In this document: one piece after another, positions 51,369-59,859 of the stretch
Layout: the number at the start of each line of letters is the position of its first letter
Numbering within the stretch: the stretch's first letter is position 1
From: CALOFP01 sp942492635
GTDB taxonomy: Bacteria > UBP6 > UBA1177 > CALOFP01
Reading direction: 5' to 3'
Assembly (NCBI GenBank): GCA_942492635.1
Contig: CALOFP010000003.1
Span: forward strand, 372,001 to 436,000
Length of the DNA: 64,000 nt
Position numbers and translations under genes: made by a program
The notes under the pieces: model-generated
What the model was told of the DNA's origin: nothing
The model's input: the letters and a program-made list of their open reading frames with translations, nothing else
Database searches by the model: none

Positions 51369-52466
51369 ATGAAGATTTTTACAATTTTTCTGGCAATTAT
51401 GCTTTTTGTTGCATGTGAAAAAGATGAAACCGTAGAGAAGGAGATGGATGTAGACAATGATGTTCCCAAAAGTGATTTGATTCCGGATAATGATGAGTTT
51501 AACGAAAATGATTCGGAGGAGCAGGATCTCTCAAATCCGGACGAAGATGAAGAAGCTGATATTGATGCACCTGAAAAGCACCTGTTCAATGTGACAGTCA
51601 AAGACGGCGAAATTAAAGTTGCACAGAATGGTGACGATAAGATCTTCTTTATAGCGTGTACTAATCACATAAAGCTTTTCAAGAAAAACGGTGAGGAGAA
51701 CAAGGGGATGATCGATACCGATCTTCCGTATCGTTCCCCGACAAGCGGTTTCTATCTTGACGGTGTTTTTCACCAGCCGAAGATGGACGAAGGGTGCGAT
51801 GTAATCGAATGTGTTGAATTTAAAGGAGAAAGGATCTTCAAATTGGTCGATTATGTAGAAATGGGAAGCAAACCCTATCCCGATGACTTTGAAAAACCGG
51901 AAGGTGTAAATCTGCCGGATACGATACCGGAGTACAAAACAGTCCCCCTTTACGGAACTATCGAACTCAGGATCGAGTACTCTACGGATTCGGAATGTAG
52001 TGACAATGAATCCGTTATAATAAAGGAAAGTCACCTTTTGACTATAGAATCGCCCGCCAAAGCTCCTGCAAAGTACGCCTTTAAAAATCTTTCCTGCGGC
52101 AACAGCTACACCGGTGACGATACGGAAGGATTTCAAATCATTGAAACTGAAGATTCGCTCAATAGTGAGATGAAAAAGCTTTTCGGACAGGAAACACCAC
52201 CCAAGCTTGAAGTCGATTTCTCAAAGGAATCCCTGGCTCTTATCCGTTTCGGTGAAAAAGGATCCGGAGGCTACGGCGTAAAGTTTACTGATTTCATGGA
52301 GTACGGTGATTTTATTGCGGCGGAAGTTCTCTATTCCACTCCCGGAAATTGTGATGCTGACAGTGTCATGACGTACCCTTACTGTATCGCATCCTTCAAA
52401 AGGAGTGTTAAACCGGTTTATACGATAGAACATCGGCTTCATGCCGAATGTGATTCAGAGAATTAA
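51369..52466 (+). CDS. Acidic lipoprotein, function unknown
   Basis: A 365-residue lipoprotein. The signal peptide ends in the lipobox LFVAC (about residue 16). An Asp/Glu/Asn-rich linker runs to about residue 72. The folded part contains several Cys pairs (for example CDVIEC and CSDNES) and a C-terminal block with LIRFGEKGSGGYGVKF, which resembles protease-complex-inhibitor-like (PrcB-type) domains in outline, a weak similarity. Divergent from the TetR-led export operon. Confidence 0.75.
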   Translation: MKIFTIFLAIMLFVACEKDETVEKEMDVDNDVPKSDLIPDNDEFNENDSEEQDLSNPDEDEEADIDAPEKHLFNVTVKDGEIKVAQNGDDKIFFIACTNHIKLFKKNGEENKGMIDTDLPYRSPTSGFYLDGVFHQPKMDEGCDVIECVEFKGERIFKLVDYVEMGSKPYPDDFEKPEGVNLPDTIPEYKTVPLYGTIELRIEYSTDSECSDNESVIIKESHLLTIESPAKAPAKYAFKNLSCGNSYTGDDTEGFQIIETEDSLNSEMKKLFGQETPPKLEVDFSKESLALIRFGEKGSGGYGVKFTDFMEYGDFIAAEVLYSTPGNCDADSVMTYPYCIASFKRSVKPVYTIEHRLHAECDSEN

Positions 52467-52849
52467 GAAAATTCTTTTTTTCCACAGATGAAGAGAAGAT
52501 GAATTTTGAGATCAAATCAGTCATCACGGATTAAGAAAATTGGAATTTCCGACCATACTATTTTAACAAAGGAATCTGTTTTTCAATTCGGATGAATTCA
52601 GTAACTTTTTCATTGAAAATATTTTCTTCGAAGGCGTTACAAGGCTCATTTTTTTCCGGATAATTTTCCTCAGGAATTTTTAATTTAATCCGATGATAAA
52701 AATGATTTCTGTGCAAAAAGTTTCTATATGAAGGCTACAAAAAATCCAATCCGGCGAAAATGAAGACAGTGAATGCTATAGTCAAATTGACAATATCAAA
52801 TAAATTACTAAAGTCACTGCAGTGAATTTTATTTTTGGAGCTTTGCTTT
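52467..52849. other. Intergenic region
   Basis: About 380 bp, AT-rich, nothing recognisable apart from a possible helicase promoter near its right end. Confidence 0.45.
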
Positions 52850-54313
52850 ATGTCTTTCGATAAATTAGGTCTTGAAAACGGTCTGCTTGATTCAATTAGC
52901 GAAAAAGGTTACGAAAAACCGACGCCTATCCAGGAAAAATCGATACCTGTCATTCTCGATGGAAGGGATGTGCTGGGCGGTGCCCAGACGGGAACGGGAA
53001 AAACAGCAGCTTTTGCTCTTCCTATGATTCAACTTTTAAACAAAAGTGAAAGGGAGGGGCGTTATCCGAGAGCTTTGATTCTCACTCCTACGCGTGAGCT
53101 TGCAAATCAGGTTGAAGAGAGCATTCTCCAGTACGGAGCCAATTACGATCTGACATCGACGACCGTCTACGGCGGCGTCAGCTACACAAAGCAGATTGAA
53201 AAACTTACAAAAGGTGTGGACATCATTGTCGCCTGTCCCGGAAGGCTTCTCGATCTTGCAAAGCAGGGACACGCGGTCCTTGAAAATATTGAGATTCTTG
53301 TTCTTGACGAAGCGGACAGGATGCTCGACATGGGTTTTTCCTTTGAGATCAACAGAATCATGAAAATGGTTCCTGAAAAACGCCAGACTCTACTTTTTTC
53401 GGCAACTTATTCGGATGAGATAAAAGAGCTTGCGGAAAGATTTCTTGAGAATCCGGAGATGGTCGAGGTTTCTCCCCGCAATAAAACGGCTGACAACGTG
53501 GACCAGCTGGTCTATCCGGTTCGAAAAGAGCAGAAGTACGAACTTCTTTCGAGACTCATCAGGTGGGAAAAGTGGACCAGGGCTCTTGTTTTTACAAAAA
53601 CGAAAGTCGGAGCGGAGACTCTCAAGGACTATCTGCTGAAAGACGATATAAAGGCAAAGGCAATCCACGGAAATAAAAGTCAGGCGGCCCGCGACTACGC
53701 CCTTGAGGATTTCAAGAATGGCGAGGTCGACATTCTCGTGGCAACGGATGTGGCGGCCAGGGGGCTGGACATCGATCACCTGTCTTTCGTTGTCAACTTT
53801 GATGTTCCACAGGCTCCTGAAGATTATGTTCACCGTATCGGCAGAACCGGCAGGGCAGGGAAAGAGGGTATTGCGATCTCTTTCGTCTCCGCCGGAGAAC
53901 AGGATTTTATCAGAAAAATAGAAAGGGTTCTGAAGATAAAGATCGAAGTTCGGGAGATAGACGGTTTCCGCCAGGAGACAAGGGAAGAGCTGGAGTGCGC
54001 CAAAGTACTCGAAAAAATTAAGAAAGAGAAGAAAGCCAAAAAAAGCTCAGGAAGATCCTACGCCGAAAGTTCAGGCGGATACCATGGTAGAAGCGAAAGA
54101 GGCGGACAACAGAATAAAAAGAAAAAATCATCACCCGGAAATGATCAAAATAGAAGTAAAAACGGAAATAAGAAAAAGCGGGATGATGAAAACAGTGGAA
54201 AATCAAGCTGCTGTTCAAATTCAAAGAACAAAAGTGCAGGAAAAGGAAAATTTTCCAGAAAGAGTACGGGAGGCAGCAAAATAAGGTCTACAAGAAAGGG
54301 CCGTTCTCGATAG
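52850..54313 (+). CDS. DEAD-box RNA helicase
   Basis: A 487-residue helicase. Q-motif and motif I are PTPIQEKSIP and AQTGTGKT (45-52); motif Ia PTRELANQ, motif II DEADR, motif III SAT, motif VI HRIGRTGRAGK. A basic, Gly/Ser/Lys-rich tail of about 110 residues follows, as in RhlE-type helicases, and would bind RNA. Such enzymes act in ribosome assembly and mRNA turnover, often at low temperature. ATG 52850 (MSFDKLGL) was chosen over the longer frame because GGAG lies 9 nt upstream. Confidence 0.93.
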   Translation: MSFDKLGLENGLLDSISEKGYEKPTPIQEKSIPVILDGRDVLGGAQTGTGKTAAFALPMIQLLNKSEREGRYPRALILTPTRELANQVEESILQYGANYDLTSTTVYGGVSYTKQIEKLTKGVDIIVACPGRLLDLAKQGHAVLENIEILVLDEADRMLDMGFSFEINRIMKMVPEKRQTLLFSATYSDEIKELAERFLENPEMVEVSPRNKTADNVDQLVYPVRKEQKYELLSRLIRWEKWTRALVFTKTKVGAETLKDYLLKDDIKAKAIHGNKSQAARDYALEDFKNGEVDILVATDVAARGLDIDHLSFVVNFDVPQAPEDYVHRIGRTGRAGKEGIAISFVSAGEQDFIRKIERVLKIKIEVREIDGFRQETREELECAKVLEKIKKEKKAKKSSGRSYAESSGGYHGRSERGGQQNKKKKSSPGNDQNRSKNGNKKKRDDENSGKSSCCSNSKNKSAGKGKFSRKSTGGSKIRSTRKGRSR

Positions 54314-54356
54314 CATCTGCTTCTTGGATCTCTCTGAAGCAAATCAGGGAATACTA

Positions 54357-54490
54357 TTTGACCATGAACATGAAGGGTATGAAGAAACAGAAAATGTGTT
54401 TTACTTAATATATTCAATGTGGTAGTAATGGCTTTTTTCTATCGCAGGGTCCGGATGAACAAATCTAAAAGTCTTCCTTCATGTCCTTGG
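54357..54490. repeat. Dispersed repeat family B, second full copy
   Basis: It starts TTTGACCATGAACATGAAGG and ends AAGTCTTCCTTCATGTCCTT, with the internal TATATTCAATGTGG shared with 5108-5260. It lies 44 bp past the helicase stop. Confidence 0.75.
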
Positions 54491-54582
54491 TAGATGAGAT
54501 TCCCTTTTTGAATTTAGATGTGTTCATCTCAAGACAAATGGAGCTTAACGAATGACAAGTAATTCGACGGAGTGATCAAACT

Positions 54583-55518
54583 GTGATCATCAGCGCAAGC
54601 AGACGTACGGATATTCCAGCATTTTTCGGTGATTGGTTCATGAACAGGATTCGCGAAGGTTATTTTGTCAGGGTGAATCCCATGAATCCCGAACAGAAAA
54701 GGGTTTTCAGCCTTAAAAGGGATGATGTGGACGCCGTTGTTTTCTGGACAAAGTACCCGAGAAACTTTTTCCCCCATGTTGTCGAACTTCTGGATCTAGG
54801 CTACAATTTCTACTTTCAGTACACTCTCAATAAATATCCTGCGGTTTTTGAACCGAATGTTCCCGGCATTTCAAAAAGGATCGATATCTTCAGGCGCTTG
54901 AGTCGTAAAATAGGGAAGGAGAAGGTGATCTGGCGATACGATCCCGTTATTTTCAGTAACGTGACGGATGAATCGTTCCATCTGGAAAATATTGAGATAA
55001 TTTCCGATTTGCTTGCCGGACACACGGAAAGGGTGTTTATCAGCTTTCTCGATTTTTACGGAAAGGTAAAACGACGTCTTGCCAAAATCGAATCGGAGAA
55101 TTCAATAAGGATTTTCGATGTCGTAAAAGATGAAAACAGGGAAAGACTGTTCGATTTCGCCTCAAAGATAAGTGAGATTCTCAAACCGAAGGGAATCATT
55201 CCCTTCACTTGCTCCGAAAAATTCGATTTTACTTCCCCCGGAATAAAACCGGGAAGCTGTGTGGACGGCAAACTCATAAACCGTATTTTCGGTCTGAAAA
55301 GAAATTTTGGAAAAGATCCGAACCAGAGAGATATGTGCGGATGTTCCAAGTCAATTGATGTCGGAATGTACAACTGCTGTAAATTCGAGTGCAGTTACTG
55401 TTACGCCAATCTCAACTCAAAAACAATTGCCGATAATATTGGCAGGCACAATACTCAGAGTCCTCAGTTGATGGGGGAATACAATGAAGATTGCAGTCAG
55501 TTGAAACTGTTTCCTTGA
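54583..55518 (+). CDS. DUF1848 protein with C-terminal Cys motif
   Basis: A 311-residue protein. The N-terminus has the family pattern SASRRTDIPAFFGDWFMNRI. VVFWTKYPRNF and FYFQYTLNKY follow in the core, and WRYDPVIFS. Near the C-terminus CKFECSYCYAN has the C-x3-C-x2-C spacing of radical-SAM enzymes, although it lies at the opposite end from usual. Another Cys pair (CGCS) precedes it. Role unknown; an Fe-S enzyme is likely. GTG start at 54583. No operon partner. Confidence 0.85.
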   Translation: MIISASRRTDIPAFFGDWFMNRIREGYFVRVNPMNPEQKRVFSLKRDDVDAVVFWTKYPRNFFPHVVELLDLGYNFYFQYTLNKYPAVFEPNVPGISKRIDIFRRLSRKIGKEKVIWRYDPVIFSNVTDESFHLENIEIISDLLAGHTERVFISFLDFYGKVKRRLAKIESENSIRIFDVVKDENRERLFDFASKISEILKPKGIIPFTCSEKFDFTSPGIKPGSCVDGKLINRIFGLKRNFGKDPNQRDMCGCSKSIDVGMYNCCKFECSYCYANLNSKTIADNIGRHNTQSPQLMGEYNEDCSQLKLFP

Positions 55519-55628
55519 CATGTTTCCACCAAACATAGCAACAGCGAAAAGAAGAGCAGGAAAATTTTTCTTGCGGATTCCTTCCTTATGCGCATATTGA
55601 AAGTAATTCGGTTGTTTGACGAGGAGTT

Positions 55629-55997
55629 ATGAAAAAGATTTACAAGATTTTCGTCCTTACCCTTTCTATTCTGGCTGTTAATCTTTTGACTAACTGGGCT
55701 GAGAACCTGATGGTGGCTTATGGAAGAGGTTACAACCGTCTTCTTGCGACGGCTGCCGGCATGGGCGTTGTTCTCCTTGTTTTTTATCCGCTCTTTACAT
55801 ATCTGGATCGCTGGTCAGGCTCTCTTGCCAGATGGACGATGAATCTTGGAAAAAATGTTCTCGGGAGAAGAGTAGGGGTTACCGCTACTTTTCTTATCCT
55901 CCTTTTCCTTCTATTTTCTCTCTACGGTAAATTCTGGTTCGGTATCGATGCCGGGGCAATGGTTATGAAAAAGATTTTTCGCTTTTTCTCGACATAA
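55629..55997 (+). CDS. Small membrane protein, hypothetical
   Basis: A 122-residue protein with three hydrophobic segments: FVLTLSILAVNLLTNW, AAGMGVVLLVFYPLFTY and ATFLILLFLLFSLYG. The loops are positively charged. I do not recognise the family. GAGGAG precedes the ATG. It stands between the DUF1848 gene and the SEC-C gene on the same strand, with about 110 bp on each side, so it is probably expressed separately. Confidence 0.72.
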   Translation: MKKIYKIFVLTLSILAVNLLTNWAENLMVAYGRGYNRLLATAAGMGVVLLVFYPLFTYLDRWSGSLARWTMNLGKNVLGRRVGVTATFLILLFLLFSLYGKFWFGIDAGAMVMKKIFRFFST

Positions 55998-56106
55998 TGG
56001 GATGCAAAAACTTTTCTCTTCATAAATTCTTTCGTTAGTTTTTGACTTTTGACTCTATTTTCTTAAAAATGATTGCTGTCTATAACCTTTTTTTAGAGGA
56101 GAATTC

Positions 56107-56793
56107 ATGTCATCCAACAGCGGAGCAAGATTAAGTGAAGAATCGATACAAAAATTAAGATCTTTCATAAAAATAGTTCATGGAAATGAAAGAACCCTGG
56201 ACTACTTCCACGGATTCACAACGGCGTTCATTCTTTCACCCGTAATGCTTCCGATGGATCTTTTGTCCCGTGAATTTCTTCTGACCGAAGAAGAAGGAGA
56301 GTACTCTTTTAAAACAAATGAGCAGTTTATCGAGTTCAAGCGTCTTTTCACGTCCCTCAACAATTCGATAATGGCTGATGTTGATTCCGAAGCTTTTTCT
56401 CCTTACATGAACGGATACGATCCCTGTGATCCGGAAAAAAACAATCCGGAGGAATGGTGCATGGGGTTTCTCTGCGGAATGGAGCTGTGGATCGGCGAAT
56501 TGGAAAAAGATATTGTGGAAAAGATAAAAGTTTCCCTTCTTCCGATTTACATGAGCGCGGAGCATGAAAGGGCGAAAGCTTTTTTCAAAAGCGAGGATTA
56601 CGCTGCTAAAAGCGCGACGCTCGTATTCAACACCGTTCCCAAAATTGTTCCGGAACTCGAAAAGATTTTCCACAATGTCCGGATGGAGTCGTTGGGGCTC
56701 TCCAACACTCCCGAAACTAGTGATAGAGTCGGAAGAAACGACCCCTGTCCCTGCGGAAGCGGAAAAAAATTCAAAAAGTGTTGCGGAAAGTAG
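56107..56793 (+). CDS. UPF0149/YecA-like protein with SEC-C motif
   Basis: A 228-residue protein. The N-terminal ~150 residues follow the YecA/UPF0149 helical pattern (YFHGFTTAFILSPVMLP and EEWCMGFLCGMELW). The last 20 residues are a complete SEC-C zinc motif, NDPCPCGSGKKFKKCCGK. SEC-C motifs bind zinc and are found on SecA and on proteins acting near it or near ribosomes; the precise role is unknown. A ribosome site (AGAGGAG) precedes the ATG. Single gene. Confidence 0.88.
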   Translation: MSSNSGARLSEESIQKLRSFIKIVHGNERTLDYFHGFTTAFILSPVMLPMDLLSREFLLTEEEGEYSFKTNEQFIEFKRLFTSLNNSIMADVDSEAFSPYMNGYDPCDPEKNNPEEWCMGFLCGMELWIGELEKDIVEKIKVSLLPIYMSAEHERAKAFFKSEDYAAKSATLVFNTVPKIVPELEKIFHNVRMESLGLSNTPETSDRVGRNDPCPCGSGKKFKKCCGK

Positions 56794-57036
56794 TGATACA
56801 GATCCGCACGGCAAGTGAGATCTTTAGGAATTCAAAAACCTGCAAAAATATTTCCCTATCTAAATCAGAGACGGATCGGATCTTGAGTGAAGTATTCCAG
56901 CAAATTCATCCGCTGTAATTAAATGAAAACAAATATCATGGGCAACCCGGCTTCTGAATTTGAGAAATTAAAAATTTTTAGACCTGGATAAGGGCCGGCG
57001 TGACTTGAATATTTTCTTAAAGATGAAATGTTGCGA

Positions 57037-57882
57037 CTATTTTGATTCTAAGACTTCGTAGGCGACAACTCTGTTGTCGAAGAAGGTGGGGACAAGTAAA
57101 AGCTTATTCTTTTTTACGTATTCGATGTCTGCCGAGTTTATTTTTTCTTTTACTGTGTTGAGTAGTTTTGTCACTTTCAAATTATTTGATATGTAACTCA
57201 CTTCTCCGTTCCAGCTGGAAATAATGAAGTTTCCATTACCTGCGTCTACTATTCCATCCGGTCTACCGCCGACGATTACAATATTCCGGATTTTTTTTGT
57301 CTTGATGTCAACCTCTTTCATATCCGATCCGCCGGTGGATGCAATATATAGTTTTTCATCCTTGAAAAGAAGGCCGTTTGGAGTGTTCAGCTTCTCAGAT
57401 TTGAGAAACAGCTCAAATTTGCCCTCTTTTATTAGATAAATGGAATTGTCATGCCAGTCGGAAATGTATATTGTTCCGTCTTTTCCCACCGTGATATCGT
57501 TGAGAAATTTTCCGTTTATCGGATAACGGTTTACAATTTTAGATGAAGGAATATCGATCTCAACCACTACTGAAATGTCTGTTACAAAGAGCCGCTTTCC
57601 GCTTATTCCCATACCCTTGGGTGCGTCGAGTCCTTTTATCCATTTAAGTTTTTTTACATTTCCTGAAAGGTCGAGAATAGAAATAAAACCGTTTCCATCT
57701 TTTTCTGAAGGTTTGCCGTTAATGTTTGCAACGTAGATTCTTTTTCGTTTCTTATCGAAAATAACGGACTCGGGTACGTTTAAAACCTTCTTCGTTTCCC
57801 ATTTTTTCTTTAAAAAAACCGGTTTTTCCTCGGCATGAAGAAAAAAGAAAATCATCAAAAATAAAAATGTGAACTTTTTCAA
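57037..57882 (-). CDS. SMP-30/gluconolactonase-like beta-propeller, exported
   Basis: A 281-residue protein with a signal peptide (KKFTFLFLMIFFFLHAEE) and a six-bladed propeller pattern: repeated strands such as KRIYVANINGK, GKRLFVTDISVVVEID, DGTIYISDWHDNSIY and DEKLYIASTGG. NDITV and TPNGLL are metal-pocket-like positions of the SMP-30 family. It probably sits in the periplasm and may be a lactonase or a binding protein. I chose TTG 57882 because GGAGG lies 5 nt upstream; the longer ATG form lacks a site and masks the signal peptide. Confidence 0.8.
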   Translation of the reverse strand: MKKFTFLFLMIFFFLHAEEKPVFLKKKWETKKVLNVPESVIFDKKRKRIYVANINGKPSEKDGNGFISILDLSGNVKKLKWIKGLDAPKGMGISGKRLFVTDISVVVEIDIPSSKIVNRYPINGKFLNDITVGKDGTIYISDWHDNSIYLIKEGKFELFLKSEKLNTPNGLLFKDEKLYIASTGGSDMKEVDIKTKKIRNIVIVGGRPDGIVDAGNGNFIISSWNGEVSYISNNLKVTKLLNTVKEKINSADIEYVKKNKLLLVPTFFDNRVVAYEVLESK

Positions 57883-58192
57883 GTCATCCTCCGAAAATCT
57901 TTTTTGAAAATCGGACAATTTTATTACAAATCTTCAGAAGTGTCAAAAATAACGGACAGATCCGCACAAGCGGGCGAGTAGAAGCTTTTCCACAATAACG
58001 AAATTCAATTTCGATTTCTTGGTCGCAAAAGAAGAGTTTGAAAGTTCGATAAAGAAATTATCACAATTCCTCTACAATCATCACGGTCGGAAGGCGGCCG
58101 TCCCGATAGATGAATAATAGACGCCTATTCAGGTTGGTTATCTTTACAGTTATTATGAAGAGATAGAGAAAAAATAATGCCTGACTGTGAAT
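57883..58192. other. Intergenic region
   Basis: About 310 bp between two minus-strand genes. Nothing recognisable apart from the operon terminator at its right edge. Confidence 0.5.
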
Positions 58193-58212
58193 AAAAAAAC
58201 GCCACCGGCGTT
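58193..58212 (-). terminator. Rho-independent terminator of the lipid operon
   Basis: On the minus strand AACGCC-GGT-GGCGTT forms a 6-bp stem followed by seven T. It overlaps the stop codon of the last gene (58211-58213). Confidence 0.8.
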
Positions 58213-58885
58213 ATTCTGAAAATAGTATTTCGAGTCTTTCGAGATCCTGGGGCCAGGTTACCTTGAGGTTTGTCTCCTCTCCACAGACTACGGCGACGGG
58301 AGAGAGGTTGTGGCGGAAAACCATGGAGCAGTCGTCTGTAGATATTTCATCATTTTTCGAGAGCTCGTGGGCTTCTTTTATTATCGATAGATGAAATCCC
58401 TGCGGCGTCTGTACCCTGAGTATGGTTTCCCTGTCGGGAATTTCGATTATGTTTCCTTCCGAATCTATCCGGATGATTGTGTCGGTCGAGGGTACGGCTA
58501 CGTTTACGGCTCCGGTGGTATCCAGTTTCTCTATAACTTCGGTAATTATTCTTTCTGAAACATTCGGGCGGGCGGCGTCGTGGATAAGGATTTTACACTC
58601 CTTTTCGGTAACTGCGTTCACGCCGATGGATGAGCTTTGGACACGTGTTTTTCCGCCGGGAAGGACTTTCGTAACTTTACCATGACGGGAAGCGATCCCT
58701 TTTACTTTTTCAATGTAGTCGGGGTGGGTGACGATGATGATTTCATCGACTTTCCCATGTTCCTGGAATTTTTCGATGGTGTGCTCCAGAACGGTTCTGC
58801 CCAGAACTTCTAGAAACTGCTTGGGCAGGGGAGCTCCGACTCTTCTTCCGCTTCCGGAAGCCAGAATCAATGCTGCTGTCTTCAT
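58211..58885 (-). CDS. IspD-like cytidylyltransferase
   Basis: A 224-residue nucleotidyltransferase. The nucleotide loop is LILASGSGRRVG (6-17), with LPKQFLEVLG, then IHDAARP, STDTI, TPQGF and the C-terminal NLKVTWPQDLERLE. These match IspD (CTP + methylerythritol phosphate) but also TarI-type CDP-ribitol enzymes; the DTxK position of IspD reads DTIIR here. In the isoprenoid pathway it would be housekeeping. Its overlap (4 nt) with the NAD-dependent reductase and its place in a ceramide-type operon also allow a role in activating a lipid head group. ATG 58885 has AAGGA upstream. Confidence 0.88.
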   Translation of the reverse strand: MKTAALILASGSGRRVGAPLPKQFLEVLGRTVLEHTIEKFQEHGKVDEIIIVTHPDYIEKVKGIASRHGKVTKVLPGGKTRVQSSSIGVNAVTEKECKILIHDAARPNVSERIITEVIEKLDTTGAVNVAVPSTDTIIRIDSEGNIIEIPDRETILRVQTPQGFHLSIIKEAHELSKNDEISTDDCSMVFRHNLSPVAVVCGEETNLKVTWPQDLERLEILFSE

Positions 58886-59859
58886 ATCCATCCTTCTTTT
58901 TTGTACCACTCGGCGGTCTCCTTGATTCCTTTTTCAAGGGAGTAGGAGGGTTTCCAATCGAGAAGTTCGGTTATGAGTTTGCCGCTGCAGATCCATGCGT
59001 CCTGTTTCATCTCTATGAGTTTCTGGCTGCTTAACAGTGCGGGCTTCCTCGTTATCATGGATATGAATTCGCTGGCGTAACCCAGCGGATAGACAAAGGC
59101 TTCTGGAACCTTAAGCCTGAGAACGCTATCTTTTCCGATGGCCTTTTTAATTGCAAGTGAAAGTTCGTTCCACGATGGTGAGTGGCTGTTACAGACAAAA
59201 AAGGTGTCGCCTTTTCGAGGTGTTTTGGCCGCCGTCAGGGTCGCGTCCACAAGATCTTTCACGTATATGATGGAAAACTTCTTCTCGCCGGTTCCGAGAA
59301 TGAGCATTAAACCCATATTTATGAGCTTGAAGTAGTTGAAGATGTCTTTCTCTCTCGGTCCGTAGACGGCGGGAGGACGGATTATTGCAAAATTCCCGTC
59401 GTTGGACTCTCCCCACTTTTTTACCTTCTCTTCGGCCGCGAGCTTGCTTTTGCCGTACCAGGTGAGGGGATGTTCTTCCCTGCTTTCGGTCATCGGTAAA
59501 TCTTCATCTGCCGGTCCGGCCGCCGCCTGGCTGCTCATGTAGATGAATCTCCGACCTGTGGATTGTTCCAGCAGTCTCTCTGTGTATTCGACGTTGACAC
59601 GCATCATATCCTTCTCGTTGAGAGCTCTGGTGGCTCCGGCGATGTGGATTACTGTGTCGTTTTCATCAACCGATCTTTTGAGACATTCGGAATCGGTGAA
59701 GCCTCCTTTTATGATTTGTGCTCCACGTTTTTTAAGGGCTTCCGTGAAGCTGTTCTCCCGGCGTACAAGAAGGGTGGGGGTCACTCCGTCTTCAAGCAGC
59801 TTTTCAGCCGCGTGGGATCCCACAAATCCTGTTCCTCCGGTCAAGAGCACCTTTTCCAT
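58882..59859 (-). CDS. NAD-dependent epimerase/reductase, candidate ceramide reductase (CerR-like)
   Basis: A 325-residue extended short-chain dehydrogenase. The NAD loop is TGGTGFVGSH (7-16), Ser of the active site in IYMSSQAAAG, and the YxxxK pair in TWYGKSKLAAEEK. The C-terminal half has the variable substrate domain, with WLKPSYSLE-like closing residues. Bacterial ceramide synthesis uses such an enzyme (CerR) to reduce the 3-oxo group after N-acylation. Assignment rests on position directly after the acyltransferase and Spt-like genes. Its start shares one base with the acyltransferase stop. Confidence 0.85.
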   Translation of the reverse strand: MEKVLLTGGTGFVGSHAAEKLLEDGVTPTLLVRRENSFTEALKKRGAQIIKGGFTDSECLKRSVDENDTVIHIAGATRALNEKDMMRVNVEYTERLLEQSTGRRFIYMSSQAAAGPADEDLPMTESREEHPLTWYGKSKLAAEEKVKKWGESNDGNFAIIRPPAVYGPREKDIFNYFKLINMGLMLILGTGEKKFSIIYVKDLVDATLTAAKTPRKGDTFFVCNSHSPSWNELSLAIKKAIGKDSVLRLKVPEAFVYPLGYASEFISMITRKPALLSSQKLIEMKQDAWICSGKLITELLDWKPSYSLEKGIKETAEWYKKEGWI

